From positions 1 to 64,000 of the forward strand of contig CANQNP010000002.1 of assembly GCA_947625235.1 (NCBI GenBank): a stretch of 64,000 bases of DNA, given 5' to 3'. Positions 21,770-32,919 of the stretch are shown one piece after another. A program made the position numbers and the translations under genes. Under the pieces are notes generated by a model. The model saw only the letters and a program-made list of their open reading frames with translations. It was not told the origin of the DNA and ran no database searches. Every line of letters begins with the position of its first letter. Position 1 is the first letter of the stretch. The stretch comes from an uncultured Atopobiaceae bacterium. GTDB lineage: Bacteria; Actinomycetota; Coriobacteriia; Coriobacteriales; Atopobiaceae.

Positions 21770-23321
21770 TGGGGCCGAGGTCGGCGCGGACGATGCCGAT
21801 GCGCTCCTCGCGCGGCGCCACCTCGATGCCCACGCTCGCGAAGTAGCGCTCGGGATCGCTCATGAGGTCCTCCATGGGCACGAGCACGAAGTCGCGCTCG
21901 GGAAGTCCCGGGTGCGGGAGCACGAGGCGCTTGCCGGCCGAGCGCTCGTCCTCGTAGAACACGAGGTCGAGGTCGATCGTGCGCGGCTGCGCGCCGCCCA
22001 CGCCGGGCTTGCGGATGCGCCCGAGGGTGCGCTCGATGTCGAGTAGATGCCCGAGGAGCACGCGCGGGTCGAGCTCCGTGCGGATCTCGCAGACGGCGTT
22101 CGCCACCGGAGTGGCGATGCCGAGCGCGGGATCGCTCTCATAGGCGTTCGAGACGGCGAAGACGCAGGTCATGGGCAGCTCGTCGATGAGCTTCACGGCG
22201 CGCGCGAGGTAGGCCACGCGGTCGCCCACGTTCGATCCGAGCGAGATGAAGGCGCGCGAGATGGAATCCGTGGAGATGGCGCGCCAGGCGTCGAGCGCCT
22301 GCACGAGCGCGGCCACGTCGTGGGTGCGCACGATGCGCGCGCCCGCCTCCACCGCCGCGAGCGCCACGCCGAGGCTCGCCGCGTCGCGCTCCGCCGGCGC
22401 GCCCACGCCGGAGATGGCGCCCACGAAGCGCTTGCGCGAGACGGCGCACACGAGCGGATATCCCATGGAGACCATCTGGCCCATCGCGCGGCAGATGATC
22501 ACGTCCTCGTCGGTGGTGGTGCCGAAGCCCACCCCCGGATCGAGCGCGATGCGGTCCGCCTCCACGCCCTCGCGGCGCAGGATGCGCGCCTGGTCGCCGA
22601 GGAAGCCCATCACCTGGCGCATCACCGGCGCCGATTCCGGCAGGGGGAAGCGGCGGTTCAGCGGGCGGTGGACGCCCATGATCCCCGAGGTGCGATGCGC
22701 GTCCTCGTCCATGAGCGCGGCGAGCGGGTCCTCGCCTGCGCTCGGCTCGGGCTGGGGGAGGTCGGGGAAGAGCGATGCCTCGGCCTCCTCGCGAACGGCC
22801 TCTGGCTGGTGCGCGCGCGGGTCGGTGTCGAGGTAGGCCCGGCGACGCCTGCCCGTGGAGGCGGTGCGCGCGGGCGCCATGACGCTTCGGCAGACGATGA
22901 TCCCGCACATCGTCTCCGCCGCCACCTGCACCATCGCGGGGTCGATGAAGCCGGTGACGTCGTTCACGATGTGCGCGCCGAGGCGGCAGCAGAGCTTGGC
23001 CGTGGGCGCGTGGCGCGTGTCCACCGAGACGAGCGCGCCCGCGGCGAGGAGCTCGCGGACCACGCCCACGATGCGCCCCGATTCCTCTTCGGGCGTGAGG
23101 GGCGAGAAGCCCGGACGCGTGGACTCGCCGCCGACGTCGATGATGTCCGCGCCTTGGTCGAGCAACTCGAACGCGCGATCGAGCGCGGCCTTCTCGTCGA
23201 AGGATTCGCCTCCGTCGGAGAAGGAATCGGGGGTGACGTTCACCACGCCCATCACGCGCGGACGCTCGAGCGAGAGCTCCGCATCGCCGATGTGCCAGAT
23301 CGTCTCGTTGCGCCTGGGCAT
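21753..23321 (-). CDS. Fused dihydropteroate synthase / HPPK (folate synthesis)
   Basis: This single 522-residue frame has FolP first and FolK second. FolP landmarks include MGVVNVTPDSFSDGGE (residue about 24), IIDVGGESTRPGFSP, VSVDTRHAP, LDPGVGFGTT, VCAVSRKRFVGA and VRTHDVAA. The usual MHMxGxPxTM loop is replaced by about 90 non-conserved, partly acidic residues (roughly 145-235). FolK occupies about residues 355-500 with AFISLGSNVGDRVAYL and the RTIDLDLVFYEDER motif. The fusion would combine pterin activation and pteroate formation. It is the last gene of the purine-folate operon, 73 bases after folE. Confidence 0.9.
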   Translation of the reverse strand: MPRRNETIWHIGDAELSLERPRVMGVVNVTPDSFSDGGESFDEKAALDRAFELLDQGADIIDVGGESTRPGFSPLTPEEESGRIVGVVRELLAAGALVSVDTRHAPTAKLCCRLGAHIVNDVTGFIDPAMVQVAAETMCGIIVCRSVMAPARTASTGRRRRAYLDTDPRAHQPEAVREEAEASLFPDLPQPEPSAGEDPLAALMDEDAHRTSGIMGVHRPLNRRFPLPESAPVMRQVMGFLGDQARILRREGVEADRIALDPGVGFGTTTDEDVIICRAMGQMVSMGYPLVCAVSRKRFVGAISGVGAPAERDAASLGVALAAVEAGARIVRTHDVAALVQALDAWRAISTDSISRAFISLGSNVGDRVAYLARAVKLIDELPMTCVFAVSNAYESDPALGIATPVANAVCEIRTELDPRVLLGHLLDIERTLGRIRKPGVGGAQPRTIDLDLVFYEDERSAGKRLVLPHPGLPERDFVLVPMEDLMSDPERYFASVGIEVAPREERIGIVRADLGPISWDA

Positions 23322-23394
23322 TTCGTGCCTCCTCGGGCGTGCCGCCGTATGCCCCTTCGGGCTCGCCAGTCCCTAGCCTAGCGCCTTCGCCTCG

Positions 23395-23973
23395 CTAGAG
23401 CCCGGAGGCCTTGCCGTCGAAGATGAGCTTCATGGCCTCGGCGCGCGTGGCGGCGTTCTTCTGGAAGGCCCCGCGCACGGCCGAGGTGGTGGTGATGGCA
23501 CCGGGTTTCTTCACGCCGCGCATCGTCATGCAGAGGTGCTCCGCCTCCATGACCACGAACACGCCGAGCGGGTGGAGCGCCTCGTCCACCGCGTCCGCCA
23601 CCTGCGCGCAGAGGCGCTCCTGGAGCTGGAGGCGCCGCGCGTAGACGTCCACGGTGCGCGCGAGCTTGGAGATGCCGCACACGCGCCCGCTCTCGCCCGG
23701 GATGTAGGCCACGTGCGCCGAGCCGAAGAACGGCAGCAGATGGTGCTCGCAGAGCGAGAAGAACGGGATGTCGCGCACGACGACGATGTCGTGGCAGTCC
23801 GCGTCGAAGCCCACGCGGAAGAGCTCGGAGGCGTCCTGCGCCATGCCGGCGAGGCACTCCTCGAGCGCCTGCGCCACGCGGCGGGGCGTGTCCTTGATGC
23901 CCTCGCGGGCGGGATCCTCCCCCACGCCCTCGAGGATGAGGCGGACGCCCTCTTCGATGCGCGCGCGATCCAT
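23395..23973 (-). CDS. folE: GTP cyclohydrolase I
   Basis: This 192-residue type I GTP cyclohydrolase catalyses the first step of pterin and folate synthesis. The zinc-binding region [14 protein letters not shown] is near residue 73 and the later [19 protein letters not shown] supplies the third ligand. The [20 protein letters not shown] segment is typical. ATG 23973 starts 5 bases after the purN stop. Confidence 0.96.
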   Translation of the reverse strand: MDRARIEEGVRLILEGVGEDPAREGIKDTPRRVAQALEECLAGMAQDASELFRVGFDADCHDIVVVRDIPFFSLCEHHLLPFFGSAHVAYIPGESGRVCGISKLARTVDVYARRLQLQERLCAQVADAVDEALHPLGVFVVMEAEHLCMTMRGVKKPGAITTTSAVRGAFQKNAATRAEAMKLIFDGKASGL

Positions 23974-23978
23974 CGCCC

Positions 23979-24608
23979 CTACGCCCCCTCGCCGGGCGCG
24001 GGGAGGATCCTCACGCGACGATCCTCGAGCACCTCCACGCGTCCCTCGGCGAAGAGCTGGATGGTGGCGGGGAGCAGGCGATGCTCCACCTCGTGGATGT
24101 GCGCCTCGAGCACCTCTTCGCTCCAGCCCTCTTCGATGCGCACCGGCTCCTGGGCCACGATCGGGCCCGCGTCGTAGTCGGCGTTGGCGATGTGCACCGT
24201 CACGCCGGTGACCTTCACGCCGCGATGCCACGCGTCGGCGATGCCGTGCGCGCCGGGGAAGCTCGGGAGGAGCGCAGGGTGGAGGTTCACCACCTTGTCC
24301 GGCCAGGTGAGGAGCACCGCGAGGCCGACTTTTCGCATGTAGCCCGCGAGCACCACGAGCTCCACGCCCGCGCGCTTGAGCTCGGTGGCGATCACCTGAT
24401 CCGCCACGCCGGGCTCGGCGTAGAGGTCCTTCGAGAGGGTGAGGGTGGGGATGCCGGCGGCGTTCGCGCGCTGGAGGCCGTAGGCGTCGGCGCGCGAGGA
24501 CACCACGAGCTCGATCGTGGCGTCGAGGCGCCCGGCGTCGATCTCGTCGATGAGCGCTTGGAGGTTCGTGCCGCTTCCGCTGATGAGGACGCCCAGCTTG
24601 AGGCTCAT
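23979..24608 (-). CDS. purN: Phosphoribosylglycinamide formyltransferase
   Basis: This 209-residue folate-dependent GAR transformylase begins with [19 protein letters not shown]. The catalytic region [18 protein letters not shown] contains the Asn-His pair, and [21 protein letters not shown] supplies the Asp. It uses 10-formyl-tetrahydrofolate, the product line of the downstream fol genes. The start overlaps the purM stop by 4 bases. Confidence 0.96.
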   Translation of the reverse strand: MSLKLGVLISGSGTNLQALIDEIDAGRLDATIELVVSSRADAYGLQRANAAGIPTLTLSKDLYAEPGVADQVIATELKRAGVELVVLAGYMRKVGLAVLLTWPDKVVNLHPALLPSFPGAHGIADAWHRGVKVTGVTVHIANADYDAGPIVAQEPVRIEEGWSEEVLEAHIHEVEHRLLPATIQLFAEGRVEVLEDRRVRILPAPGEGA

Positions 24609-25678
24609 GCGTAGACCACCTTTCCCGAGCCCTTCACGATGCGCCCGATGGAGAAGGGCGAGATGCCCTGTGCGCGAAGCGCCGCCACGACCTCGGCCTC
24701 GTCCTTCGGCGCGCACGTGAGCGCCATGCCCACGCCCATGTTGAAGGTCTTCCACGCCTCCGTGGCCGAGAGCTGCGCGGCCTCGCACACGTACCCGATC
24801 ACCGGCGGCATGCGCCAGGCGGGCGTGCCGCCACCCCAGTCCACCTCGGCGTCGAGGCCCTCGGGGAGCAGGCGATCGAGGTTCTCCGTGATGCCGCCTC
24901 CCGTGATGTGCGCGAGCGCGTGGATGGGCGCGCCCTCGGCAAGCACGGCGACGAGCGGCTTCGCGTAGATGGTCGTGGGGGCGAGCAGGGCGTCCGCGAG
25001 CGATTCGCCGGCGAGCTCGGCGCGGGGCTCGAGGAGCTCCTCGTCGGAGAGCGTGTCCGTGAGCGCGGCGCGCACGAGGGAGTAGCCGTTCGAGTGGATG
25101 CCCGAGGAGGGAAGGCCGAGGATCACGTCGCCCTCGCGCACGCGCGCGGGCCCGAGGAGGTTCTTCTCGTCCACCACGCCCACGCAAAATCCCGCGAGGT
25201 CGTAGTCCGAAGGCGCCATCACGCCCGGGTGCTCGGCCATCTCGCCGCCGATGAGGGCGCAGCCCGCGAGCTCGCACCCCTTCGCGACTCCGCCCACGAT
25301 CTTCGCCATCACGGGGGCCTCGAGCTTGCCGATGGCCACGTAGTCGAGGAAGAAGAGCGGCTCCGCGCCACACACCACCACGTCGTCCGCGCACATGGCC
25401 ACGAGATCTCGCCCCACCCCCTCGGGGCGCCCGAGGCGCTGGGCGAGCGCGAGCTTCGTGCCCACGCCGTCCGTGGAGGACACGAGGATGGGGTGCTCCA
25501 TCTCGGCGAACACCGCGCCGTCGAAGAGGCAGCCGAAGCCGCCGAGCCCTTCGAGCACGCCGGGGCGCGCGGTCTTGGCCACGGCGTCCTTGATGGCGTC
25601 CACCGCGCGGGCGCCCTCGGCCGTGTCCACGCCGGCATCGGCGTAGGTCATCTCTCGGGGCGTGCGGTCGAAGGTCAT
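24605..25678 (-). CDS. purM: Phosphoribosylformylglycinamidine cyclo-ligase
   Basis: This 357-residue AIR synthetase belongs to the PurM/PurL ATP-grasp-like superfamily. Landmarks are [17 protein letters not shown] at the N-terminus, [45 protein letters not shown] and [19 protein letters not shown]. It converts FGAM to AIR. It overlaps purF by 4 bases (ATGA) upstream and purN by 4 downstream, so translation is coupled. Confidence 0.96.
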   Translation of the reverse strand: MTFDRTPREMTYADAGVDTAEGARAVDAIKDAVAKTARPGVLEGLGGFGCLFDGAVFAEMEHPILVSSTDGVGTKLALAQRLGRPEGVGRDLVAMCADDVVVCGAEPLFFLDYVAIGKLEAPVMAKIVGGVAKGCELAGCALIGGEMAEHPGVMAPSDYDLAGFCVGVVDEKNLLGPARVREGDVILGLPSSGIHSNGYSLVRAALTDTLSDEELLEPRAELAGESLADALLAPTTIYAKPLVAVLAEGAPIHALAHITGGGITENLDRLLPEGLDAEVDWGGGTPAWRMPPVIGYVCEAAQLSATEAWKTFNMGVGMALTCAPKDEAEVVAALRAQGISPFSIGRIVKGSGKVVYA

Positions 25679-27225
25679 ACGACCCCCTCCTTCTCGGCCA
25701 CGATGCGCGCGATGTCCTCGAGGCTCATCTGCAGGCTCGCCGAACGCCGCGAGAGGGCCTTCGGCTCGAAGCCCTCGAGGAAGCTTCCCTCGGAAAACGC
25801 CGGCGGAATGGCCACCGGATACTCGCCCGTGAAGCACGCGGCGCAGTGGCCGGCGCTCCTCGGGCAGGCGGAGATGAGCCCGCCCACCGAGAGGAAGGCG
25901 AGCGAATCGGCGCCGATGACCTCGCGAATGCCCTCGACGGACATGTTCGCGGAGATGAGCTGGTCTTGCGTGGCGGTGTCGATGCCGTAGAAGCAGGGCC
26001 AGGTGACCTCGGGGGAGTTGATGCGCACGTGCACCTCGACGGCGCCCGCCTCGCGGCAGAGCTTCACGATCTGCCCCATCGTCGTGCCGCGCACGATGGA
26101 ATCGTCCACGAGCACCACGCGTTGCCCGGCGAGCACGTCGGCAAGCGCGCTCAGCTTGAGCTTCACACCGAGCTCGCGGAGGCTTTGGTCTGGCTGGATG
26201 AAGGTGCGCGCCACGTAGCGGTTCTTGATGAGGCCCGTCTTCATGGGGATGCCCGAGGCGTTCGCGTAGCCCTCGGCGCCGGGGAGCCCCGAATCCGGCA
26301 CGCCGACGACGATGTCGGCCGAGGCCGGCGCCTCCTTCGCGAGCCGCTCTCCCATCGAAAAGCGCGTGGAGAAGACCGAGCGCCCGTTCACCACGGAATC
26401 GGGACGCGCGAAGTACACCTGCTCGAAGATGCAGCTCGCGGGCACCGCGGGCGGCATGGCCTGCATCGTCTTGAGGCCGCTGTCGGTGATGCGGATCACC
26501 TCGCCGGGGTTCACGTCGCGCACGTAGCGCGCGCCCACCATCTCGAGCGCGCAGGTCTCGCTCGCCACCACCCAGCCTCGCGCGCCGCTGAGCTCGCCGA
26601 GCACGAGCGGGCGGATGCCGTTCGGGTCGCGGAAGGCGTAGAGCGCGTTTTCGCGGATGAGGGCCATCGCGTAGGCGCCCTCGATGAGCGCCATCGTCTT
26701 CGCGATGCCGTCGCGCAGGCGATGCGTCTTCTGCGTGTAGTAGCCGATGAGCTTGGCCGCCACCTCGGTGTCCGTGGTGGAGCGGAAGTCGATGTGGCGC
26801 TCGATGAGCTCGTCGCGGATGCTCTCGGTGTTCACGAGGGTGCCGTTGTGCGCGAGGGCGATGATCACGTCGTCGATGGCCGAGAGGTGCGGCTGCGCGC
26901 CCTCCCAGTCCTTGCCGCCGCTCGTGCCGTAGCGCACGTGCCCGAGCGCCACCTTGCCCTGGAGCGCGGCGAGGTCCGCCTCGGAGAACACCTGCTCCAC
27001 GAGGCCGAGGTCCTTGCGGATGAGCACGGTGGAGCCATCGCCCACCGCGATGCCCGCGCTCTCCTGGCCGCGGTGCTGGAGCGCCCGCAGGCCGAAGTAC
27101 GTGAGCCGCGCGACGTCCGCGCCCGGCGCCCATACGCCGAAGACGCCGCACTCGTCGTGGAGCTCGTCGGGGCCAGCGGGCTTCGCGGATCCGTGGCCAC
27201 GCAGGGGTTTCACCTTCTCGCTCAC
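25675..27225 (-). CDS. purF: Amidophosphoribosyltransferase (Fe-S type)
   Basis: This 516-residue enzyme commits PRPP to purine synthesis. The N-terminal nucleophile Cys lies in DECGVFGVW after a short propeptide, as in B. subtilis PurF. Cysteines corresponding to the oxygen-sensitive [4Fe-4S] cluster are seen in ASCIFEQV, WPCFYGID and GHCAACFTGEYP. The PRPP loop is VVLVDDSIVRGTT. I choose GTG 27225 because AGGAGG lies 8 bases upstream; the in-frame ATG at 27246 would bury that site in the coding region. It follows srtB by 17 bases. Confidence 0.95.
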   Translation of the reverse strand: MSEKVKPLRGHGSAKPAGPDELHDECGVFGVWAPGADVARLTYFGLRALQHRGQESAGIAVGDGSTVLIRKDLGLVEQVFSEADLAALQGKVALGHVRYGTSGGKDWEGAQPHLSAIDDVIIALAHNGTLVNTESIRDELIERHIDFRSTTDTEVAAKLIGYYTQKTHRLRDGIAKTMALIEGAYAMALIRENALYAFRDPNGIRPLVLGELSGARGWVVASETCALEMVGARYVRDVNPGEVIRITDSGLKTMQAMPPAVPASCIFEQVYFARPDSVVNGRSVFSTRFSMGERLAKEAPASADIVVGVPDSGLPGAEGYANASGIPMKTGLIKNRYVARTFIQPDQSLRELGVKLKLSALADVLAGQRVVLVDDSIVRGTTMGQIVKLCREAGAVEVHVRINSPEVTWPCFYGIDTATQDQLISANMSVEGIREVIGADSLAFLSVGGLISACPRSAGHCAACFTGEYPVAIPPAFSEGSFLEGFEPKALSRRSASLQMSLEDIARIVAEKEGVV

Positions 27226-27242
27226 CAACTCGCCTCCTCCTC

Positions 27243-28064
27243 TCATGCGTGTGCGCGCGCGGTGGCGGCCTCGCTTGCGGGGAGGCTCACCAAAAGCGTA
27301 CGCCCATTGTCCTCTTCATAGCTGCACGTGGAGAGCGTGAGCACGTGGCTCGCCCCCGCGGCCATGGTGCTCGCCCCCTCGGCCCTCGCCTCGGCCTTGT
27401 CCACCAGGCCCTCGAGGTAGCGGTGGAAGTCCGCCTCGCTCGGCCAGTTGAAGGCGCGCACGCCCTCGTCCGTGCCCACCGTGCGATAGCACAGGAGCGG
27501 CACGAGCTGCGTGGCGCTCTCGGGCGTGACGTACCAGATGAGCCCGATCTCGTCGAACTTCGCCTGATCGTCGAGCTCGGCGATGGGCGCGAACATGGAG
27601 CCGTTTTGCAGGTGGTGGCCGTAGACGATCGTCTGCTCGTCCACGAGCCCGGGGTTCGTGTTGTCGCAATCGAGGAACACCTGCCCGCCGATGCCCCATT
27701 CGCCCTCCGCCGTGGTGTTCAGGTAGTACTCGTTGTCCTCGCCTTGGTAGACGGGGTAGTTGATGCTCGTGCCCGGCACCTCGAGCCACGCGCAGACGTG
27801 CGGATCCACCGCCTCGAGCGCGGCCCAGTCCACCTCGGGCGCCTCGTTTGGGTCGTCGAAGAGGGTCACGTGGGCCTGGAGCTCGGCGTTGAGCGAATCC
27901 TGCGCGGAGTACTTGCCGAAGGCGTCCATGAGGAGCCACGCGGCCACGCCGATGAGCACCGCCGCCACCGCGATGAGCGCGAGGGGAAGCCACCTGGGCG
28001 CTCTGCGCGGGGCGTCTCGCCCGGCGCCGGGCGCCTGCTCGGCCATGTGCCTTGCGCGTGCCAT
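27243..28064 (-). CDS. Class B sortase
   Basis: This 273-residue membrane-anchored transpeptidase joins sorting-signal proteins to peptidoglycan. One membrane helix spans about residues 26-46. The catalytic domain has the SrtB pattern: WLEVPGTSINYPVYQGEDN, catalytic His in TIVYGHHLQNGSMF, Cys in LTLSTCSYE and Arg in NGRTLLVSLP. It sits between purE and purF in a purine operon, with its start overlapping the purE stop (TGATG). No gene in the window encodes an obvious sorting signal at its C-terminus. An alternative start is the next Met (MAEQAPG). Confidence 0.9.
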   Translation of the reverse strand: MARARHMAEQAPGAGRDAPRRAPRWLPLALIAVAAVLIGVAAWLLMDAFGKYSAQDSLNAELQAHVTLFDDPNEAPEVDWAALEAVDPHVCAWLEVPGTSINYPVYQGEDNEYYLNTTAEGEWGIGGQVFLDCDNTNPGLVDEQTIVYGHHLQNGSMFAPIAELDDQAKFDEIGLIWYVTPESATQLVPLLCYRTVGTDEGVRAFNWPSEADFHRYLEGLVDKAEARAEGASTMAAGASHVLTLSTCSYEEDNGRTLLVSLPASEAATARAHA

Positions 28065-28522
28065 CAGGCGCGGGCCATCTCCTCTTTGAGCGCGCGGAAC
28101 CTCGCCCGCACCTCGGGATGCGCGGCACCCACGATCTGCGCCGCGAGGAGCGCGGCGTTGCGCGCGCCGCCTATGGCCACGCACGCCACCGGCACCCCGG
28201 GGGGCATCTGCACGATGGAGAGGAGCGAATCCATGCCGCCGAGGTCGCTCGTCTTCATGGGCACGCCGATCACCGGGAGCGCGGTGTGCGAGGCCACGAC
28301 GCCCGGCAGCGCGGCCGCCTTGCCCGCGGCGGCGATGATCACCTCGAGCCCGCGCTCCTCGGCGCTCCCCGCCCACTCGGCCACCTTCTCGGGAGCGCGA
28401 TGGGCGCTCGCCACGAGGTAGTCGTAGCCGATGCCGAACTTCTCGAGCTCCTCGGTGCAGGGGTCCATGGCGGGGCCGTCCGAGGTGGAGCCGAGGATGA
28501 TGCCGACTACGGGCTCGCCCAT
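28064..28522 (-). CDS. purE: N5-carboxyaminoimidazole ribonucleotide mutase
   Basis: This 152-residue class I PurE shows GIILGSTSDGPAMDPC, VASAHRAPEKV, AAGKAAALPGVVASHTALPVIGVP (in segments) and SIVQMPPGVPVACVAIGGA. It rearranges N5-CAIR to CAIR. ATG 28522 follows GGAGAGGAGGCCCGC. It is the first gene of the operon purE-srtB-purF-purM-purN-folE-folPK; purK is not visible in the window. Confidence 0.95.
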   Translation of the reverse strand: MGEPVVGIILGSTSDGPAMDPCTEELEKFGIGYDYLVASAHRAPEKVAEWAGSAEERGLEVIIAAAGKAAALPGVVASHTALPVIGVPMKTSDLGGMDSLLSIVQMPPGVPVACVAIGGARNAALLAAQIVGAAHPEVRARFRALKEEMARA

Positions 28523-28605
28523 GCGGGCCTCCTCTCCTTGAGAAAAATCCCAGCGTAGCGGCCGTGCCATGCGACCGCGTGGCACGAGTGTGCCCACGTG
28601 GAATC

Positions 28606-28621
28606 AGTATAGGGGTAGAAT
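28606..28621. promoter_or_regulatory. Overlapping candidate -10 elements of purE and pdxK
   Basis: In the 142-base divergent gap, TATACT on the minus strand (28611-28606) would serve purE, and TAGAAT on the plus strand (28616-28621) would serve the pyridoxal kinase gene. Neither has a strong -35. A hairpin (CGTGCCA/TGGCACG, about 28563-28586) lies in the purE leader. No purine riboswitch or recognisable PurR box was seen. Confidence 0.35.
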
Positions 28622-28664
28622 TCAACAAGATTTATCGATCCGCCCCCGCGGAAAGGAAGCGTCC

Positions 28665-29558
28665 ATGCAAAATCCCGATACGCTTCGGCTCTTCGAGCGC
28701 TCAGGCGCCGTGATCCCGCGCGTGGCCTGCGTGCACGACCTCTGCGGCTATGGCAAGTGCTCGCTCGGCGTCGCGATCCCCGTCCTCTCCGCCGCGGGCT
28801 GCGACGCCTGCCCCGTGCCCACCTCGCTCTTCTCCGCCCACACGAAGTTCCCGACGTTCTATATGTACGACACCACCCCCATGCTCGAGGGCTACCTCGA
28901 CGCGTGGGTGGCGGAGGGCATCGAGCTCGACGCCGTGTACTCGGGCTTCCTCGGCGCGGCGGAGCAGGTGGCCTCCATCAAGCGCCTCTACGCGGAGCAC
29001 CCGAAGGCGCTCCGCATCGTGGATCCCGTGATGGGCGACGGCGGCCAGGTCTACCCCACCTACACCCCCGAGCTCTGCGACGCCATGCGCGGCCTCGTGG
29101 CGGGGGCCGACCTCCTCACGCCGAACCTCACGGAGGCCTCGATCATCACGGGCATCCCCTACGCGGGGCAAGACGTGGACGACGACTACGTGGACGCGCA
29201 GCTCGACGCCCTCGTGGCCGCCGGCGCGAAGGTCGTCGTGCTGAAGGGCATCGCCCGCGAAGATGGGCTCGTGCGAAACTACGTGGCCGGCGCCGATCTC
29301 GAGCGCGCGGAGGTGGCGGGCGAGCTCTTGCCCTTCATGCTCCACGGCACGGGCGACCTCTACTGCTCGGCCCTCCTCGCGGCGGTGCTCTGCGGAAAGA
29401 CGCTCCTCGAGGCGGTGGAGTTCGCCTCCGCGTTCGTGCGCGACGCGATGGCCTTCACGCCCACGCAGCCGGACTTCGAGGTGCGCGGCGTCTCCTTCGA
29501 GCCCCTGCTCGGCGAGGTGGCCGCCCTCGTCCCCGCGCGCGCGAAGGCCGAGGCCTAG
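28665..29558 (+). CDS. Pyridoxal/pyridoxamine kinase
   Basis: This 297-residue ribokinase-superfamily enzyme belongs to the PdxK/PdxY group and phosphorylates B6 vitamers to pyridoxal 5'-phosphate. Family features are VHDLCGYGKCSLGVAIPVLSAAG at the N-terminus, DAVYSGFLGAAEQV, IVDPVMGDGGQVYPTY, LLTPNLTEASIITGIPY and the anion-hole region HGTGDLYCSALLAAVL, in which Asp is the base. It is plus-strand, divergent from purE and convergent with the next gene (5-base gap). ATG 28665 follows GAAAGGAAGCGTCC. Confidence 0.92.
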   Translation: MQNPDTLRLFERSGAVIPRVACVHDLCGYGKCSLGVAIPVLSAAGCDACPVPTSLFSAHTKFPTFYMYDTTPMLEGYLDAWVAEGIELDAVYSGFLGAAEQVASIKRLYAEHPKALRIVDPVMGDGGQVYPTYTPELCDAMRGLVAGADLLTPNLTEASIITGIPYAGQDVDDDYVDAQLDALVAAGAKVVVLKGIAREDGLVRNYVAGADLERAEVAGELLPFMLHGTGDLYCSALLAAVLCGKTLLEAVEFASAFVRDAMAFTPTQPDFEVRGVSFEPLLGEVAALVPARAKAEA

Positions 29559-29563
29559 GCGCC

Positions 29564-30362
29564 CTATTGCGCTTCGTCGCCCGCGGACACGCCCACTCCG
29601 AGGGTACCGAGGGTGCCGAGGAGCGGGGTGTCGGCGCCGGTGATGAGGTCCCTCAGGCGCGCCGTGGTCTCGGCGTCGATGCCCGTGATGGAGCAGGAGA
29701 GGCTGATGTCGCCCGCCTCCGTCACCTGCTTCGACCACGTGAAGGTGGCGAAGGGCTTCACCTGCCCCGCGGGCTCGAGGAAGTCGAAGAGCGTGGCGTG
29801 GAGGAGGTTCCCCTCGTCGTCCACGTGCACGTTCACCTTGTAGATGACCTCGTTGATCTGCGGGTTCATGAGGGCGTTCACGGAGAGCGCGGCGGCTTGG
29901 ATCTGGCTTGCGGCGAGGGCCTCCACCTCGGTGGCGTAGCGCGTGTCGATCACGGAGACCTCGATCACGCCGGTGGCTTGGTCGGCCTCCTGCACGGTGA
30001 AGTCCTGCGGGAACTGCGTGAAGCCGCTTCCCCACTCCACGCCGTCCTCGAGCGCGACGGTGACGGTGTGGAGGTTCGCCTCGTTCGCGAGCGCGGCGGT
30101 GGCGTCGCGGCGCACGCAGCCGCTCGACACCTGCGTGAGCACGATCACCGCCACGAACGCCGCGACGAGGAGCACGGAGGCGCGCGCCATGACCGTGCCC
30201 ACGTTCGAGCCCGAGGGGTCGAGCCCGGAGAGCGGGTCCACGGCGCGGCCGACGCCGAACTTCCGGCGGCTCTCGCGCTCGCGCTCGGCTTCGGCGGGGT
30301 TCGCGTGGCCCGTCTCGTCGACGGTCGCGAAGAGCTTCTCGGCCTCCTCCGCGGAGAGCGGC

Positions 30363-30376
<14 letters not shown>
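29564..30376 (-). CDS. Membrane-anchored protein of unknown function
   Basis: This 270-residue protein has a charged cytoplasmic N-terminus of about 60 residues and one membrane helix at about residues 63-82 (ARASVLLVAAFVAVIVLTQV), followed by an extracellular domain. A Cys just after the helix (SSGC) is not a convincing lipobox. The outside domain contains two beta-rich stretches and resembles no family I can name. It overlaps the end of the ABC exporter gene by 14 bases and is probably translated with it, which suggests a function at the same membrane. Confidence 0.75.
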
Positions 30377-32210
<1,834 letters not shown>

Positions 32211-32223
32211 GGAAGCCAAGGTC

Positions 32224-32919
32224 CTAGGCCTCGTCCTCGCCGGCTTCCTCGACGATCACCTCGTCGAGGGCGGCGTCCGCAAGACCACTCGGGGCGAGGC
32301 GGCGCGAGATGGCGTCGAGCGCGAGCGCCCCCACCACGGTCTTCGCGTCCTCCACCTGCCCGTCGAGCACGGCGTCCACGAAGTCGGCCACGGGCACGAC
32401 GTCCACGTTCAAGAACTCGTCCTCGTCCGGGTGCGCGACGCCGCGCGTGAGGCCGGTTGCGAGGTAGAGGTGGATGAGCTCGTCCGAGAAGCCGACGCTC
32501 GTGGCGATCGTGAGGATCCTCGCCATGGAGGCCGCCTCGAGGCCCGTCTCCTCCGCGAGCTCGCGACGCGCCGCGCAGAGGGGGTCCTCGCCGGGGTCGA
32601 GCTTGCCCGCGGGGATCTCCACCGTCACTCGATCGAGCGCCACGCGGTACTGGCGCACGAGGTAGATCTCCGCGTCCTCCGTGACCGCGAGCACCGCCAC
32701 GGCGCCGGGATGGCGCACGACGTCGCGCTCGGCGGGGGCTCCCGAGGGGAGCGCCACGCTGATGCGATCGACGTCGAAGATGAGGCCCGAGAAGACGGGC
32801 TTCTCGCCCACGATCGTCTCCTCGAGCGCGGAATCGAGCGCGCCGTCGCCCCCGCGCGTGAAGGCGCGGGCCTCGGCCTCGCCCAGAGGCTGCTCATGCA
32901 GGGGATTCGTCGGCCTCAC
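32224..32919 (-). CDS. NUDIX hydrolase, ADP-ribose pyrophosphatase type
   Basis: This 231-residue protein carries the NUDIX box GX5EX7REUXEEXGU, seen from GKLDPGEDPLCAARRELAEETG near residue 115. The preceding VRQYRVALDRVTVEIPAG is typical of the ADP-ribose/nucleoside diphosphate sugar branch (NudF-like). The GTG start at 32919 overlaps the purD stop (GTGA) and lies behind GGAGGCGTGGGACGA. It is coupled to purD upstream and the ABC exporter downstream. Confidence 0.85.
   Translation of the reverse strand: MRPTNPLHEQPLGEAEARAFTRGGDGALDSALEETIVGEKPVFSGLIFDVDRISVALPSGAPAERDVVRHPGAVAVLAVTEDAEIYLVRQYRVALDRVTVEIPAGKLDPGEDPLCAARRELAEETGLEAASMARILTIATSVGFSDELIHLYLATGLTRGVAHPDEDEFLNVDVVPVADFVDAVLDGQVEDAKTVVGALALDAISRRLAPSGLADAALDEVIVEEAGEDEA

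Noticed and set aside
28523-28664. Purine riboswitch upstream of purE
   Set aside because: The region has a simple hairpin but none of the conserved junction sequences of purine, PRPP or ppGpp riboswitches.
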